A stretch of 64,000 nt of DNA from CBDCCV01 sp965215025 (GCA_965215025.1 CBDCCV010000001.1:992001-1056000), one strand, 5' to 3'; positions 28,073 to 38,300 are shown, numbered from the stretch's first letter. Numbers and translations: made by a program. Notes: a model not told the origin generated them from the sequence alone.

Positions 28073-29884
28073 CTACACCACCTCGCCGGGCGCGCGCTCG
28101 TTGACGGGGCCGCGGTAGCCGAAGACGCGCTTGACCAGGCGCACCACGCGCGGCGTCTGCTTCTGCGCGTACCACTGGTCGGCGGCGCGGCGCGCGCCCA
28201 GGCCGTAGGTCGGGTACGGGTGCACGGTGTCGGCGATCTGGCGCAGCGTGACGCCGTGCTTCATCGCCAGGGCGTACTCGCAGATGAGTTCGCCCGCGCG
28301 CTCGCCCAGGACCGAGGCGCCGAGGATGCGCCCGCGCCACGTCGAGGCGTAGACCTTGATGAGGCCCGTCGGCTCGCCCTCGGCCAGGGCGCGGTCGAGC
28401 TTCTCGTACGGGAAGCGGTACACCTTGTACGCCGTGCCGTTTTCTTTAAGCTCCGCCTCGGTGGCGCCCACGTGGGCCAGCTCCGGGTCGGCGTAGGTGA
28501 CCCACGGCAGGTGCTGGCCGTCGATCTTCTGCGGGACCTTGAGCAGCGCGTTCGCGCAGGCGACCTTCGCCATGTGCTCGCTCATGTGCGTGAACTGGAA
28601 GCGGCCCGTCACGTCGCCGATGGCGTAGATGTGCCGCTCGTTCGTGCGGCAGCGTTCGGAAACGGTGATGCCGTTTTTGGTGCGCTCGACGCCGGCCGCC
28701 TCCAGGCGCAGCCCTTCGAGGTTGGGCGCGCGGCCCACGGCCACGAGGAGCGCGTCGGCCTCGACGGTTTCCGGGGCGCCGCCTTTTTCGACGTGGACGG
28801 CGATGGTGCCGTTGGTGGACTGCGCCACGCGCTCGACCTTGGCGCCGAAGACGTACGCGACGCCTTCCTTGACAAGCTGCTGATGGAGCATCCCAGCCAA
28901 CTCGGCGTCGTCTTTTGAGAGGATGCGCTCGGCGCGGTCGATCACTGTGACCTCGGTGCCGAGGCGTTGGAAGGCCTGCGCCATCTCCGTCCCAATCGGC
29001 CCGGCGCCAAGGATGGCGAGGCGGCGCGGCTGCTCCTCGATCTCGAAGATCGTGTCGCTCGTGTGGTAGTCCACCTCGCTCAGGCCCTCGATGGGCGGCG
29101 CTTGGGGCCGTCCGCCGGCGGCGATGATGACGTAGCGCGCGCTCGCGGTGGTGACGGCGCGCTTCCCGCTCTCCTCCGTCTCGATCTCGATGGTGTGCGG
29201 GTCGAGGAAGTGGGCGTCGCCCTCGCGCACCTCCACGCCCATCTTCTCGAAGATCTCGGGCCGGTCGGCGTCGTGGTAGACCTCCTCGCGGGTGCGGCGC
29301 ACGTGCGCCATCACGGCGGCGAAGTCCACCTCCGGCTCTGCCGCCGAGATGCCGTAGTCCGCCGCGTGGCGGATGCCATGGGCCACCTTGGCGCACTTCA
29401 AGAGCGCCTTCGAGGGCACGCAGCCCGTCCACGTGCAGTCGCCGCCGAGGCGGTGGCGCTCGACCATGAGCGTGCGCGCGCCGAGGCTGGCGGCGATGCC
29501 GGCGGCGGTCAGCCCGGCCGCCCCGCCGCCGATCACGATCACGTCATGCGTTGCGTCTTGTGGGTTCATGCGCGCCGTCCGCTTGCGGATGTTTTGGATG
29601 GTGAAGTACCCGCCCGTAGAGATCATCCCGAGCATGAGGCCATACACCCAAAGCGGGATGTTGCGCCCAAAGGCGAAGACGTAAAGGTACGACGAGAGGT
29701 AGAAAAACGCCGCCGCGAGGGTGGGCACGACGATGGGCCGCCCGCGCAAAAGCCGCCGCACCACCCACCCAATCGACGCCGTGAAGAACGGGATGGCGAG
29801 GAGGTAGATAACGGCAAAGATGAACGGGTCCACACCGTAGTCATCGCCCAAGCTGAGGAACCAGTCTTTCGTGTCGTTCCACAT
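28073..29884 (-). CDS. Membrane-fused pyridine nucleotide-disulfide oxidoreductase
   Basis: 603 aa. The first ~105 residues contain three hydrophobic segments (FIFAVIYLLAIPFFTASIGW, VVPTLAAAFFYLSSYLYVFAF, WVYGLMLGMISTGGYFTI) ending in a basic patch. From ~113 on it is a mercuric-reductase/lipoamide-dehydrogenase-like flavoprotein: FAD loop VIVIGGGAAGLTAAGIAASL, redox pair C150/C155 in GGDCTWTGCVPSK, NAD(P) loop AILGAGPIGTEMA, and second FAD motif HIYAIGDVTG. In the dimer-interface motif, the usual HxHPTxxE reads HPYPTYGL, so the catalytic His and Glu are both replaced. Substrate unknown; a membrane thiol or quinone is possible. Confidence 0.88.
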   Translation of the reverse strand: MWNDTKDWFLSLGDDYGVDPFIFAVIYLLAIPFFTASIGWVVRRLLRGRPIVVPTLAAAFFYLSSYLYVFAFGRNIPLWVYGLMLGMISTGGYFTIQNIRKRTARMNPQDATHDVIVIGGGAAGLTAAGIAASLGARTLMVERHRLGGDCTWTGCVPSKALLKCAKVAHGIRHAADYGISAAEPEVDFAAVMAHVRRTREEVYHDADRPEIFEKMGVEVREGDAHFLDPHTIEIETEESGKRAVTTASARYVIIAAGGRPQAPPIEGLSEVDYHTSDTIFEIEEQPRRLAILGAGPIGTEMAQAFQRLGTEVTVIDRAERILSKDDAELAGMLHQQLVKEGVAYVFGAKVERVAQSTNGTIAVHVEKGGAPETVEADALLVAVGRAPNLEGLRLEAAGVERTKNGITVSERCRTNERHIYAIGDVTGRFQFTHMSEHMAKVACANALLKVPQKIDGQHLPWVTYADPELAHVGATEAELKENGTAYKVYRFPYEKLDRALAEGEPTGLIKVYASTWRGRILGASVLGERAGELICEYALAMKHGVTLRQIADTVHPYPTYGLGARRAADQWYAQKQTPRVVRLVKRVFGYRGPVNERAPGEVV

Positions 29885-29968
29885 AGGGGTGAAGAAGGAG
29901 TCTCAACGCGCGGCCAATATAGGCAACGCGCGCCACGCAGGCGTAACGCCCAGATTACAGCGCTCCGA

Positions 29969-30008
29969 AGATTCCGTTGCAAAGCGCGAGATTCCGTTGC
30001 AAAGCGCG
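29969..30008. repeat. Perfect 20-bp tandem duplication upstream of ion channel
   Basis: AGATTCCGTTGCAAAGCGCG occurs twice without a gap (29969-29988 and 29989-30008) in the divergent region between the oxidoreductase and ion channel genes. It may be a recent slippage or a duplicated protein-binding site. Confidence 0.75.
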
Positions 30009-30148
30009 CGTGGGGAGGAGGTCAGGTCGCGGCACGGCGCCCGCATCCTATGCCGTGCATGGCGCGTTGCTTATATTAATGTTGAACCGCCGCGTAGGCC
30101 GCCGAGTCCGCGCCGCGCTGCCGCTCTCTCCGCCCCGTTCCGTTCGTC

Positions 30149-31057
30149 ATGGCTCAGCACGACGCCCCTACCCAAGAAGACGCCCCGCCGCACCACGCCG
30201 CGTGGCGCGAGCGGCTCTACGTCGTCATCTTCGAGTCAGACACGCGGGCCGGGCGCGTGTTCGACATCGTGCTCATCGGCGCCATCATGGCGAGCGTGGG
30301 CGTCGTGATGCTCGAGAGCGTGCAGAGCATCCACGTCCAGTACGACCGGGCGCTCTGGGTGGCGGAGTGGACCTTCACCATCCTCTTCACCATCGAGTAC
30401 GTGCTGCGGCTCATCTGCGCGCGGCGGCCGGTGGCCTACGCCAAGAGCTTCTTCGGCATCGTGGACTTCCTGGCCATCGTGCCCACGTACCTGAGCGTGC
30501 TCGTGCCGGGGACGCAGTACCTCCTGGTGATCCGCCTGTTGCGCGTCTTGCGCGTCTTCCGCATCCTTAAGCTCGTCGAGTACCTGGGCGAAGCCGACGT
30601 GCTCCTGCGTGCCATGCGAGCGAGCCGGCGCAAGATCACCGTGTTCCTTTTTACCGTCGTCAACGTCGCCGTGATCGTGGGGGCGGTGATGTACTTCGTC
30701 GAAGGGCCGGAGAACGGGTTCACGAGCATCCCCATCGGGATTTACTGGGCCATCGTCACGCTCACCACCGTCGGCTTCGGCGACGTGGCGCCGGCGACGG
30801 ACCTCGGCCGCGCGCTCGCCGCCCTTTTGATGATCATGGGCTACGGCATCATCGCCGTGCCTACGGGCATCATGACCACGGAGCTGTCGCGCATCGACCG
30901 CGAGGACGAGGCCGCGCGGCAGGCCCAGGAGCGCGAAGCGTGCCCCGCCTGCCATGCCACCGGCCACGACGAGGACGCCAGCTTTTGCAAGCACTGCGGC
31001 GCCCCGCTCCGGCCCGAGGAGATCGTCGAGCGCGCGGAAAGCTCCGCCGCTCACTAA
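30149..31057 (+). CDS. Voltage-gated-type potassium channel with C-terminal zinc ribbon
   Basis: 302 aa. Six transmembrane helices are visible: the S4-like voltage sensor has regularly spaced Arg (RLLRVLRVFRILKLVEYLG), and the pore loop reads TLTTVGFGDVAPATD, a K+ selectivity filter. The S6 helix (ALLMIMGYGIIAVPTGIMTTEL) follows. The cytoplasmic C-terminus ends in a zinc-ribbon pattern, CPACHATGHDEDASFCKHCG, not usual in KvAP-type channels but found in several bacterial ion-transporter proteins. It should move K+ across the cytoplasmic membrane. Tandem duplications flank the gene on both sides. Confidence 0.93.
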   Translation: MAQHDAPTQEDAPPHHAAWRERLYVVIFESDTRAGRVFDIVLIGAIMASVGVVMLESVQSIHVQYDRALWVAEWTFTILFTIEYVLRLICARRPVAYAKSFFGIVDFLAIVPTYLSVLVPGTQYLLVIRLLRVLRVFRILKLVEYLGEADVLLRAMRASRRKITVFLFTVVNVAVIVGAVMYFVEGPENGFTSIPIGIYWAIVTLTTVGFGDVAPATDLGRALAALLMIMGYGIIAVPTGIMTTELSRIDREDEAARQAQEREACPACHATGHDEDASFCKHCGAPLRPEEIVERAESSAAH

Positions 31058-31070
31058 TGGCGGCGCGCGG

Positions 31071-31104
31071 CCCCATGCTGTGAAAAACCCCGTGCTGTGA
31101 AAAA
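31071..31104. repeat. 17-bp tandem repeat between channel and formate dehydrogenase
   Basis: CCCCATGCTGTGAAAAA (31071-31087) is followed at once by CCCCGTGCTGTGAAAAA (31088-31104), differing at one base. The second copy forms a small GCTGT-gaaaa-ACAGC hairpin with what follows. It could serve as a weak terminator or regulatory site. Confidence 0.7.
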
Positions 31105-31221
31105 CAGCGCACCGATGCTGCCCAGAAGTAGCGGGCGCTCAGCGGTTTTTGCATATTGGAGCGTCTCCCTCTCGGCTCCGAACGCCGGAGCGCTTCACCC
31201 CGCCGCCAGCCGCTTTTCGCC

Positions 31222-34194
31222 ATGAGCCAGCCCCCCGCCACGACCCTGCGCGTCAACGATCACGAAGTCCATTGCCAGCCCGGCGAGCGCCTCGTGGACC
31301 TCCTCATCCGTTTGGGGATGGAAGAGGAGGTGCCGCACGTGTGCTACCACCCCTCCCTCGGCCCGATCCAGACGTGCGACACGTGCATCGTAGCCGTCGG
31401 CGGCGAACTCAGGCGCGCCTGCGCCACCACGGTTGAGGCGGGGATGCGCGTCTCGACGCGCGCCGGCGACGCTGAGGCCGCGCGCGAGGAGGCCATGAAC
31501 CGCATCCTGGGCAACCACGAACTCTACTGCACCGTCTGCGACTACAACAACGGCCACTGCGAGGTGCACGACGGGGCCAAACACATCGGCATTGTCCATC
31601 AGAGGTACCCCTTCGAGAAGAAGCCGTACGCCGTGGACGAGTCCAACCCGTTCTACCAGTACGACCCGGACCAGTGCATCCTGTGCGGGCGCTGCGTCGA
31701 GGCGTGCCAGAACGTCCAGGTCACCGAGACGCTCTCCATCGACTGGGAGGCCGAGGTGCCGCGCGTTCAGTGGGACGGCGGCTCCGAGATCAACGACTCC
31801 TCGTGCGTCTCGTGCGGGCACTGCGTCACCGTCTGCCCCTGCAACGCCTTGATGGAGAAGAGCATGATCGGCGAGGCGGGGCACATCACCGACATGCCGT
31901 ACCGCCAGCGCCGGCAGGCCATCGCCCTGGTGAAAAAGGCGGAGACGTACGTGGGCAACGGGCCGCTGTTTGCCACCTCGGAGGTGGACGCGGCCATGCG
32001 CGCACAGACGATCAAAAGGACGAAAACCGTCTGCACCTACTGCGGTGTGGGGTGCGCCTTTGACGTGTGGACGAAGGGCCGGAAGATCCTCAAGATTGAT
32101 CCGCAGCCCGAAGCGCCGGCCAACGGCATCTCCACGTGCGTCAAGGGCAAGTTCGGATGGGACTTCGTCAACAGCGAAGAGCGCCTGACGCACCCCGTCG
32201 TCCGCCACGAAGACGGCTTCCGCAAGGCCACGTGGGACGAGGCGCTAGGCCGCGTCGTGAACCGCCTCCAGCGCATCAAAGCGAAGTACGGCCCGGACGC
32301 TATCGGCTTTGTCTCCTCCTCGAAGACGACGAATGAGGAAGCGTACCTCGTCCAAAAAATCGCCCGCGCCGTCTTTGGAACGAACAATGTGGACAACTGC
32401 GCGCGCTACTGCCAGAGTCCGGCCTCGAAGGGCCTTTCGCGCACCGTCGGCGTCGGCGCGGATTCGGGCACGATGGCGGACATGGAAAAGGCCGCGCTCA
32501 TCGTCGCCATCGGCACGAACACGGATACGTCGCACCCGGTTCTGGCCGCGCATCTGCGCCGCCGGCAGAAGCTCTTCGGGCAGCAGCTTATCGTCTCCGA
32601 CCTCCGCAAGCACGAAACCGCCCGCCGCGCCGATATCTTCCTCCGCCCCAACCCCGGCACCGACATGGTGTGGGTCAACGCGGCGGCGAAGTACATCCTC
32701 GACCACGACCTCCACGACAAAAGCTTCATCGAGGCGCGCACGAATCAGTTTGACGACTACCGCGCCAGCCTCGAAGACTTCACGCTCGACTACGCCGAGG
32801 AGATTACCGGCTTCCCGGCGGAGACGATCAAAGAGGTGGCCGAGAAGATCGCCCGCGCCGAGTCGGTCTGCGCGCTCTGGGCAATGGGCGTGACGCAGCA
32901 CGTCAATGGCGCGGACACGTGCACGGCTATCTGCAACCTGATGCTCTTGACGGGCAACTTCGGCAGGCCGGGCACGGGCGGCTACCCGCTGCGCGGCCAC
33001 AACAACGTGCAGGGCGCCTCGGACTTCGGCGCTTTGTACAACAAGCTCCCCGGCTACCACCCCGTCGAGGACGACGAGGCGCGCGCCCGTTGCGCCGAGG
33101 TCTGGGGCGTCGAAGAGCTGCCGTCGGAGCCGGGCTTCAACAACAAGACGATGGTGGACGCCATCCACGACGGCAAGGTCAAGGCGCTCTTCGTCGTGGG
33201 CGAGGAGATGAGCCTCGTGGACGCGAACACGCATTACGTCCAGGAGGCGTTCGAGAAATTAGAGTTCTGCGTGATCCAGGACATCTTCTTTTCGACCACG
33301 GCCGAGTTCGCGGATGTTGTGCTGGCCGCCAGCCCCTCGCTCGAAAAAGACGGCACGTTCGTCAACACTGAGCGGCGCATCCAGCGCCTCTATAAAGCGC
33401 TCGAACCCCTCGGCGACTCGCGCCCGGACTGGGAAATTCTGACGGACTTGGCCAAACGCCTCGGCCACGACTGGGGCTACGAGCACCCCTCCGAGATCAT
33501 GGACGAGGTGGCGCGCTGCACGCCCGAGTTCGCCGGCGTGAGCTACGAGCGCCTCGAAGGTTACGAGTCGCTCGTCTGGCCCGTCCAAGAAGACGGCACG
33601 GACGAGCCGCTCCTCTACACCGAGCGCTTCCACTTCCCAGATCATAAGGCGCGCTTCTTCCCCGTCGAGTGGACGGCCCCGCACGAGACGCCCGATGAGG
33701 AATACGACCTCCACCTCAACAACGGCCGCGTCCTGGAGCATTTCCATGAGGGCAACATGACCTACAAGACGCCCGGCATGAGCGAAAAAGTCTCCGACAC
33801 CTTCGTCGAAGTTTCCCCCGAACTCGCCCAAGAGCGCGGCGTCACGGACGGCGACTGGGTGCGCCTCACCTCGCGGCGCGGCAACGTCAAGGTGCGCGTC
33901 GTCGTGAGCGATGAGGTGAAAAACGGCGAGGTCTACATGCCCGTCAATTCCAGCGAGGAGCGCGTGAACGTGATGAGTTCGAGCACCGCCGACCCGGTGG
34001 TGGACACGCCCGCCTACAAAGAGGTGGCCGTCAAGATGGAGAAGCTCGGCGAAAACGGAACGTCCCCCATGCCGCGCACGAACCCGCGCTACGGCAGCCC
34101 CACCCCGCAGAAAGGTGTCGAGGTCGAGCGCAAGTGGGCGCGCAGCGACTACCGCTTTCCCACGCAGCCGCGTCCACAGAACGGGGAGGTGTAG
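31222..34194 (+). CDS. fdhA: Molybdenum/tungsten formate dehydrogenase, catalytic subunit
   Basis: 990 aa from ATG 31222. Domains in order: N-terminal [2Fe-2S] domain (C41, C52, C55, C68), a NuoG-like Cys/His region (LYCTVCDYNNGHC), two [4Fe-4S] ferredoxin motifs (Cys 152-162 and 195-205), the molybdopterin oxidoreductase [4Fe-4S] site (CTYCGVGC near 271), the bis-MGD domain with the metal ligand C397 (NCARYCQSP; Cys rather than Sec), and a C-terminal dinucleotide-binding domain (NNGRVLEHFHEGNMTYKTPG). It oxidises formate to CO2 in the cytoplasm. No NuoE/F-type diaphorase subunit is adjacent, but a DUF1641 gene follows, as in Bacillus-type FDH loci. Confidence 0.95.
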   Translation: MSQPPATTLRVNDHEVHCQPGERLVDLLIRLGMEEEVPHVCYHPSLGPIQTCDTCIVAVGGELRRACATTVEAGMRVSTRAGDAEAAREEAMNRILGNHELYCTVCDYNNGHCEVHDGAKHIGIVHQRYPFEKKPYAVDESNPFYQYDPDQCILCGRCVEACQNVQVTETLSIDWEAEVPRVQWDGGSEINDSSCVSCGHCVTVCPCNALMEKSMIGEAGHITDMPYRQRRQAIALVKKAETYVGNGPLFATSEVDAAMRAQTIKRTKTVCTYCGVGCAFDVWTKGRKILKIDPQPEAPANGISTCVKGKFGWDFVNSEERLTHPVVRHEDGFRKATWDEALGRVVNRLQRIKAKYGPDAIGFVSSSKTTNEEAYLVQKIARAVFGTNNVDNCARYCQSPASKGLSRTVGVGADSGTMADMEKAALIVAIGTNTDTSHPVLAAHLRRRQKLFGQQLIVSDLRKHETARRADIFLRPNPGTDMVWVNAAAKYILDHDLHDKSFIEARTNQFDDYRASLEDFTLDYAEEITGFPAETIKEVAEKIARAESVCALWAMGVTQHVNGADTCTAICNLMLLTGNFGRPGTGGYPLRGHNNVQGASDFGALYNKLPGYHPVEDDEARARCAEVWGVEELPSEPGFNNKTMVDAIHDGKVKALFVVGEEMSLVDANTHYVQEAFEKLEFCVIQDIFFSTTAEFADVVLAASPSLEKDGTFVNTERRIQRLYKALEPLGDSRPDWEILTDLAKRLGHDWGYEHPSEIMDEVARCTPEFAGVSYERLEGYESLVWPVQEDGTDEPLLYTERFHFPDHKARFFPVEWTAPHETPDEEYDLHLNNGRVLEHFHEGNMTYKTPGMSEKVSDTFVEVSPELAQERGVTDGDWVRLTSRRGNVKVRVVVSDEVKNGEVYMPVNSSEERVNVMSSSTADPVVDTPAYKEVAVKMEKLGENGTSPMPRTNPRYGSPTPQKGVEVERKWARSDYRFPTQPRPQNGEV

Positions 34195-34198
34195 AGCC

Positions 34199-34336
34199 GA
34201 AGGCCGCCGCTCGGAAAGAGAAACAAGGACGCGAGGAAACGAAGAGACAACGCGAGCCTTTTTTCCTCGTTTCTCCCTCTCGTCGGTTCTCGCCCTGCGC
34301 CCCCCCGCCCCTCGTCGTTCCCCACTCCCCCACGAA
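34199..34336. repeat. Purine/pyrimidine tract element between fdhA and DUF1641 gene
   Basis: A G/A-rich run (CGGAAAGAGAAACAAGGACG and CGAGGAAACGAAGAGACAAC) is followed by a C/T-rich run (TCCTCGTTTCTCCCTCTCG) and a C-tract that leads straight into the DUF1641 ATG at 34337. Confidence 0.6.
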
Positions 34337-34786
34337 ATGGCCAAGCCGCTCAAGTACGACGTCCCCCCCGCCCACGCCGAAGAGACGGCGCACGAGAAGC
34401 TCGACGACCTCCTCGAAACACTCCACGAAGCGGGCGTCCTGCGCATCCTCGACGGCTTCTCCGGGCAGTTCGCCGAAGTGTCCGGCGTGCTCCTTAACCG
34501 CCTCGACACGGAGGAGGGCCGCAACGCCATGTCGAACGTCCTCATCCTCATCAAGACGCTCACGGAGCTGGACCCCGACCGCACGCAGGCGTTCGCAGAC
34601 GGCCTTGAAAAGGGCCTCGCCGCTGCTGGGGAGCGCATCACCGGCGAGAAGCCTGGCCTCCTCAGCCTGGCCGCCCTCCTGGGCGACGCCGACGTGCAGC
34701 GCGGCCTCGCCGCCACGCTCACGCTTCTGAAAACGCTCGGCCAGCATCTGAACCGGGAGCTGGACCGCCGACCGCGCGGGCACTGA
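34337..34786 (+). CDS. DUF1641 protein associated with formate dehydrogenase
   Basis: 149 aa from ATG 34337. The predicted all-helical body fits DUF1641: HEKLDDLLETLHEAGVLRIL, DGFSGQFAEVSGVLLNRLDT, ALSLAALLGDADVQRGLAATL-like repeats, and LTLLKTLGQHL at the end. DUF1641 genes commonly follow fdhA homologues (for example yrhD after yrhE in Bacillus), where the protein acts as a small FDH partner. It lies 142 bp after fdhA on the same strand, separated by the tract element. An insertion-sequence remnant begins immediately downstream. Confidence 0.85.
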   Translation: MAKPLKYDVPPAHAEETAHEKLDDLLETLHEAGVLRILDGFSGQFAEVSGVLLNRLDTEEGRNAMSNVLILIKTLTELDPDRTQAFADGLEKGLAAAGERITGEKPGLLSLAALLGDADVQRGLAATLTLLKTLGQHLNRELDRRPRGH

Positions 34787-34836
34787 TTACGGGAAACTGG
34801 GTCCTGATTGTCAACGGATACGGTTGGCGAAGTCGC

Positions 34837-35111
34837 TCAGGCGGCCAGCGCCAGCCAGGCAGAATGCAGGCGGCAGGTCCTCGACCCCGGCTCGCCACCG
34901 AGCTACGCCATGCTCGCTTGAGGTTGATCGCCGCGGCCGCGGCGGCGTGTTGAAGGTGCGCCTTCTCGCGCCCTCGGCAGCGCGTGCGGCGCATCCTCAG
35001 CGCGAAGACGGCCTGCGGGACCGTCCCCTCGACGCCGGCGCGTGCTTTGTATGATAGTCTCGGCCAGGCGAGGGGCAGATGCACCATACCTACCACTTCT
35101 GAATTTGCCAA
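34837..35111 (-). pseudogene. IS1182-family transposase C-terminal remnant
   Basis: Translation of the minus strand gives YKARAGVEGTVPQAVFALRM, RRTRCRG and KAHLQHAAAAAAINLKRAW, the conserved C-terminal block of IS1182/DDE_Tnp_1_6 transposases (RAGVEGT...TxYRG...KxHLQH). It starts to match near 35053; everything upstream is lost. Near 34895 a frameshift moves the frame to LGGEPGSRTCRLHSAWLALA followed by a stop at 34837-34839, which fits the family's usual ending. GGGAAACTGGGTCCTGATTG near 34792 may be the element's end. It cannot be active. Confidence 0.75.
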
Positions 35112-35353
35112 CGGCGTCTATCCCGGAGGGGCCGGCAGGAAGCTGCGAACGACACCGGCGAGGGATCGAAAGAGATCAGGTGAGCGGCTGTATCCCAAAC
35201 CTGCAAGTTTATGATTTGATCAAGAGCGCTTAAAGGTAGGATAACGCTCCGGGCGAGCGTTCCTTGTTATGTTCGGGACACTGGTCGGCCGCACGGTTCA
35301 TCGCGCACCGTCCGGAATCTGCCCTGCCTGCCATTTGTCCACGCGCTACAGCC
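35112..35353. other. Leader region of the SusC/SusD locus
   Basis: No gene recognised. AACGCTC (35243-35249) and GAGCGTT (35255-35261) form a perfect 7-bp hairpin about 95 bp before the chosen SusC start, a possible attenuator or operator. The A/T-richer stretch near 35210-35270 may contain the promoter. Confidence 0.4.
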
Positions 35354-38300
35354 TTGAAACGCTCGATACCCTCTGCAACCGCCATCGTCATTTCCGCGCT
35401 CGCCATGCTGATCGCGGGGTCGCTTCTGTCTCCCACCGTGACAGTATCTAAGGCTCAAGACCAAGAGGGCCACTCCGTCGAAGGCGTCGTTACCTCCGAA
35501 GCTGAAGGCGAGACTATGCCGGGCGTGAACGTGAGCGTCGTAGGTGCGTCCGTCGGTACGGCGACCGACGCTGAGGGGCGCTACGGCCTGGAAGTCCCAT
35601 CCGCGCAAGACACGCTGCTGTTCAGCTTCGTCGGGTACGAGGATTTGGAGGTCCCGATTGCCGGACGCGAAACCATCGACGTGTCGATGTCGGCGATGGT
35701 CGAGGGCCTTTCAGAGGTTGTCGTGACGGGGTACGGCGAGGAAGCGCGGGCCAACGTCACCGGGGCCATCACGCACGTAGAGGGCAAAGACCTGGACGTC
35801 GCGGAGGCGGCGAACACGTCGGAGCTGATGGCAGGCGTCCCCGGTCTTATCACGAAGCAGACGAGCGGCCTGCCGGGCTTTGACCGCCGGTCGATCAGCA
35901 TACGCGGCTTTGGCGATCCGCTGGTGCTGGTGGACGGTATGGAGATGCCGCTCGACCGGGTCGATCCCTACGACATCGAGTCCATCAGCGTGCTGAAAGA
36001 CGCCTCGGCCGCCGTGTACGGCGCGCGCGCCGGCAACGGCGTCGTCCTGGTAAAGACGAAGCGGGGCAAAGGCCAGTCGGAACCCCGGATCAACTTCTCA
36101 ACCACGCTGAGCGCACAGACCCCGACGGCGCTGCCCGAGCACGTCAGCGCCGGGCAGTACGCCGAGATGCTCCGCGAGGGCGCTCTGTACATGGGCATCG
36201 AACCTCGCTTCAGCGCGGAAGAGGTGGAGAACTACAAAAGCGGGGCACCGGGCTTCGAAAGCTACGACTGGTACGACGCCACTTTCAGCGACTACGCGCA
36301 GCTGGCGAGCTACAACATGAGCCTGAGCGGCGGCGGCGAGGCGTTCAACTACTTCGTCTCCGGGATCTACAAGACGCAGAACAGCGCCCTGAAGTCCGAC
36401 GACCACACGTTCGACGTGTGGAGCGCGCGGGCCAACGTCGATACCTACCTCAGCGACGAGTGGACGGCCTCGCTCAACCTCGGCTTTCGGAGCGAGCGCC
36501 GGAAGCGGCCCGGGCAGCCGGTAGACGACATCTTTCTTGATCTCAACCGCGTGCAGCCCATCTACCGGCCCGTCCTGCCGGACGAGAGCCGGATGGCCTT
36601 TGGAGGGTTCACCCGCGCCAACCCCATCGCGTCGAGCCAGATCGAGACGTCCGGCTTCCGGCAGACGGACAACGACTGGGTCGAGGGCAAGGCCGCGCTC
36701 GAGCACGAGTTCAACAGGCTGCACGGGCTGACGCTTTCGGGCACGCTGGGCTTCCGCTACGGCTGGGAGAACTGGCGCGACTTCCGCAAGGAGTTCGACG
36801 TGTTCTCGTACAGCGACGAGACCGACACCTACACCCAGGAAGCCACCGGCGGGCAAGAGCGCATCGGCCGGAGCGCGGTGCGCCAGTGGGAGATCCGCCC
36901 CGAGCTGGCTCTGAACTACCGCCACACCTTCGCCAAAAGGCACGACGTAGAAGCGCTGGCCCTCGTTGAATACACCAACGCGAGCTTCTCGCGCTTCGGC
37001 GCGGAGCGCCGGGGCCTGTTCACCGCAGAGCTGCCCTACCTCTTCGCCGGGGACCTGAGCCAGGTGAGCAACGAGGGGTTCGTCAACGAGGCCGGGCGCC
37101 AGAGCTACGTCGGGCGTGTGCAGTACGCCTACGACGACCGCTACCGGATCGAGGGCACGCTCCGCGCGGACGCCAGCCACAAGTTTCCCAGCGACAGCCG
37201 GTGGGGGTACTTCCCGAGCGTCTCGGCCGGTTGGTCGATCCACGAGGAGGCGTTCATGAGCGGGCTGGGCCGCACCTTGAGCCGCCTGAAGCTACGCCTC
37301 TCCTACGGGCAGGCCGGCGACGACGACGTGGGCGCCTTTCAGCACCTGCAAGGCTTCACCATCCGGAACAACCCCTGGGTCGTCGGCGGGCGGACGTACC
37401 GCATCCTGGCGGAGTCCTCGCTGCCGAACCCTTCGATCACGTGGCGCACCATGACGCTCTGGAACGCGGGCCTCGACGCCACGCTCTGGAACGGACTCCT
37501 GAGCATGACGGCCGACGTGTTCCAGCGAGACTCCGACGGCCTCTTCGGCACGCCCCAGGACGACTACCCGGACACCTTCGGGGCGAGCCTGCCGCAGCTC
37601 AACATCAACGCCACCCGCACGCGCGGCTTTGAACTCGAACTCGGCCACACCTACACGCTCGGCGACTTCACCTATCGCGTGGGCGGCAACATGACGATGA
37701 GCAGCACGGAGTGGACGGAGTTCGCCGAGCCGGAGTACGAGACGGACGCCGAGCGGCGCGTGTTCGGCAACGAAGGCCGCGACCTGAACCGGCGCGTCGG
37801 GTACGTCGCGCTCGGGCTGTTCCAGAGCCAGGAGGAGATCGACAACTGGGACCTCGACCAGGACGGTGACGGCAACAGCACGCTGCGCCCGGGCGACATC
37901 AAGTACAAGGACCTCGACGGCGACGGCAAGCTGACCTTCGCCGACCAAGAGCGCATCGGCTACGGCGCCTTCCCCGACCTGACCTACGCCGCGAACCTGG
38001 GCGCCTCCTACGGGAATTGGTCCCTCGACGCTCAGTTTCAGGGCGCCTCCCGGTTTACGATCAACATCACCGGCGGCGCGCGGGTGCCCTACCAAAATGA
38101 GCTGACGCCGTTCACGTACCAGTACGAGCACCGCTGGCGCCCGCAGGACCCGACGAGCGAAAACCCAACAAACGCCAACGAAGACGCCAAGCTGCCCTAC
38201 ATCGACGCCTCCGGCGCGGGGTGGTCGGAAAACAACAACCGCTACTCCTCCTTCTGGCTCAAGGACGGCACGTACCTCCGCCTCAAAAACCTGAGCCTCT

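Noticed and set aside
31058..31221. Molybdenum-cofactor riboswitch before formate dehydrogenase
   Set aside because: Only tandem repeats and a small hairpin are visible; the conserved riboswitch core was not found.
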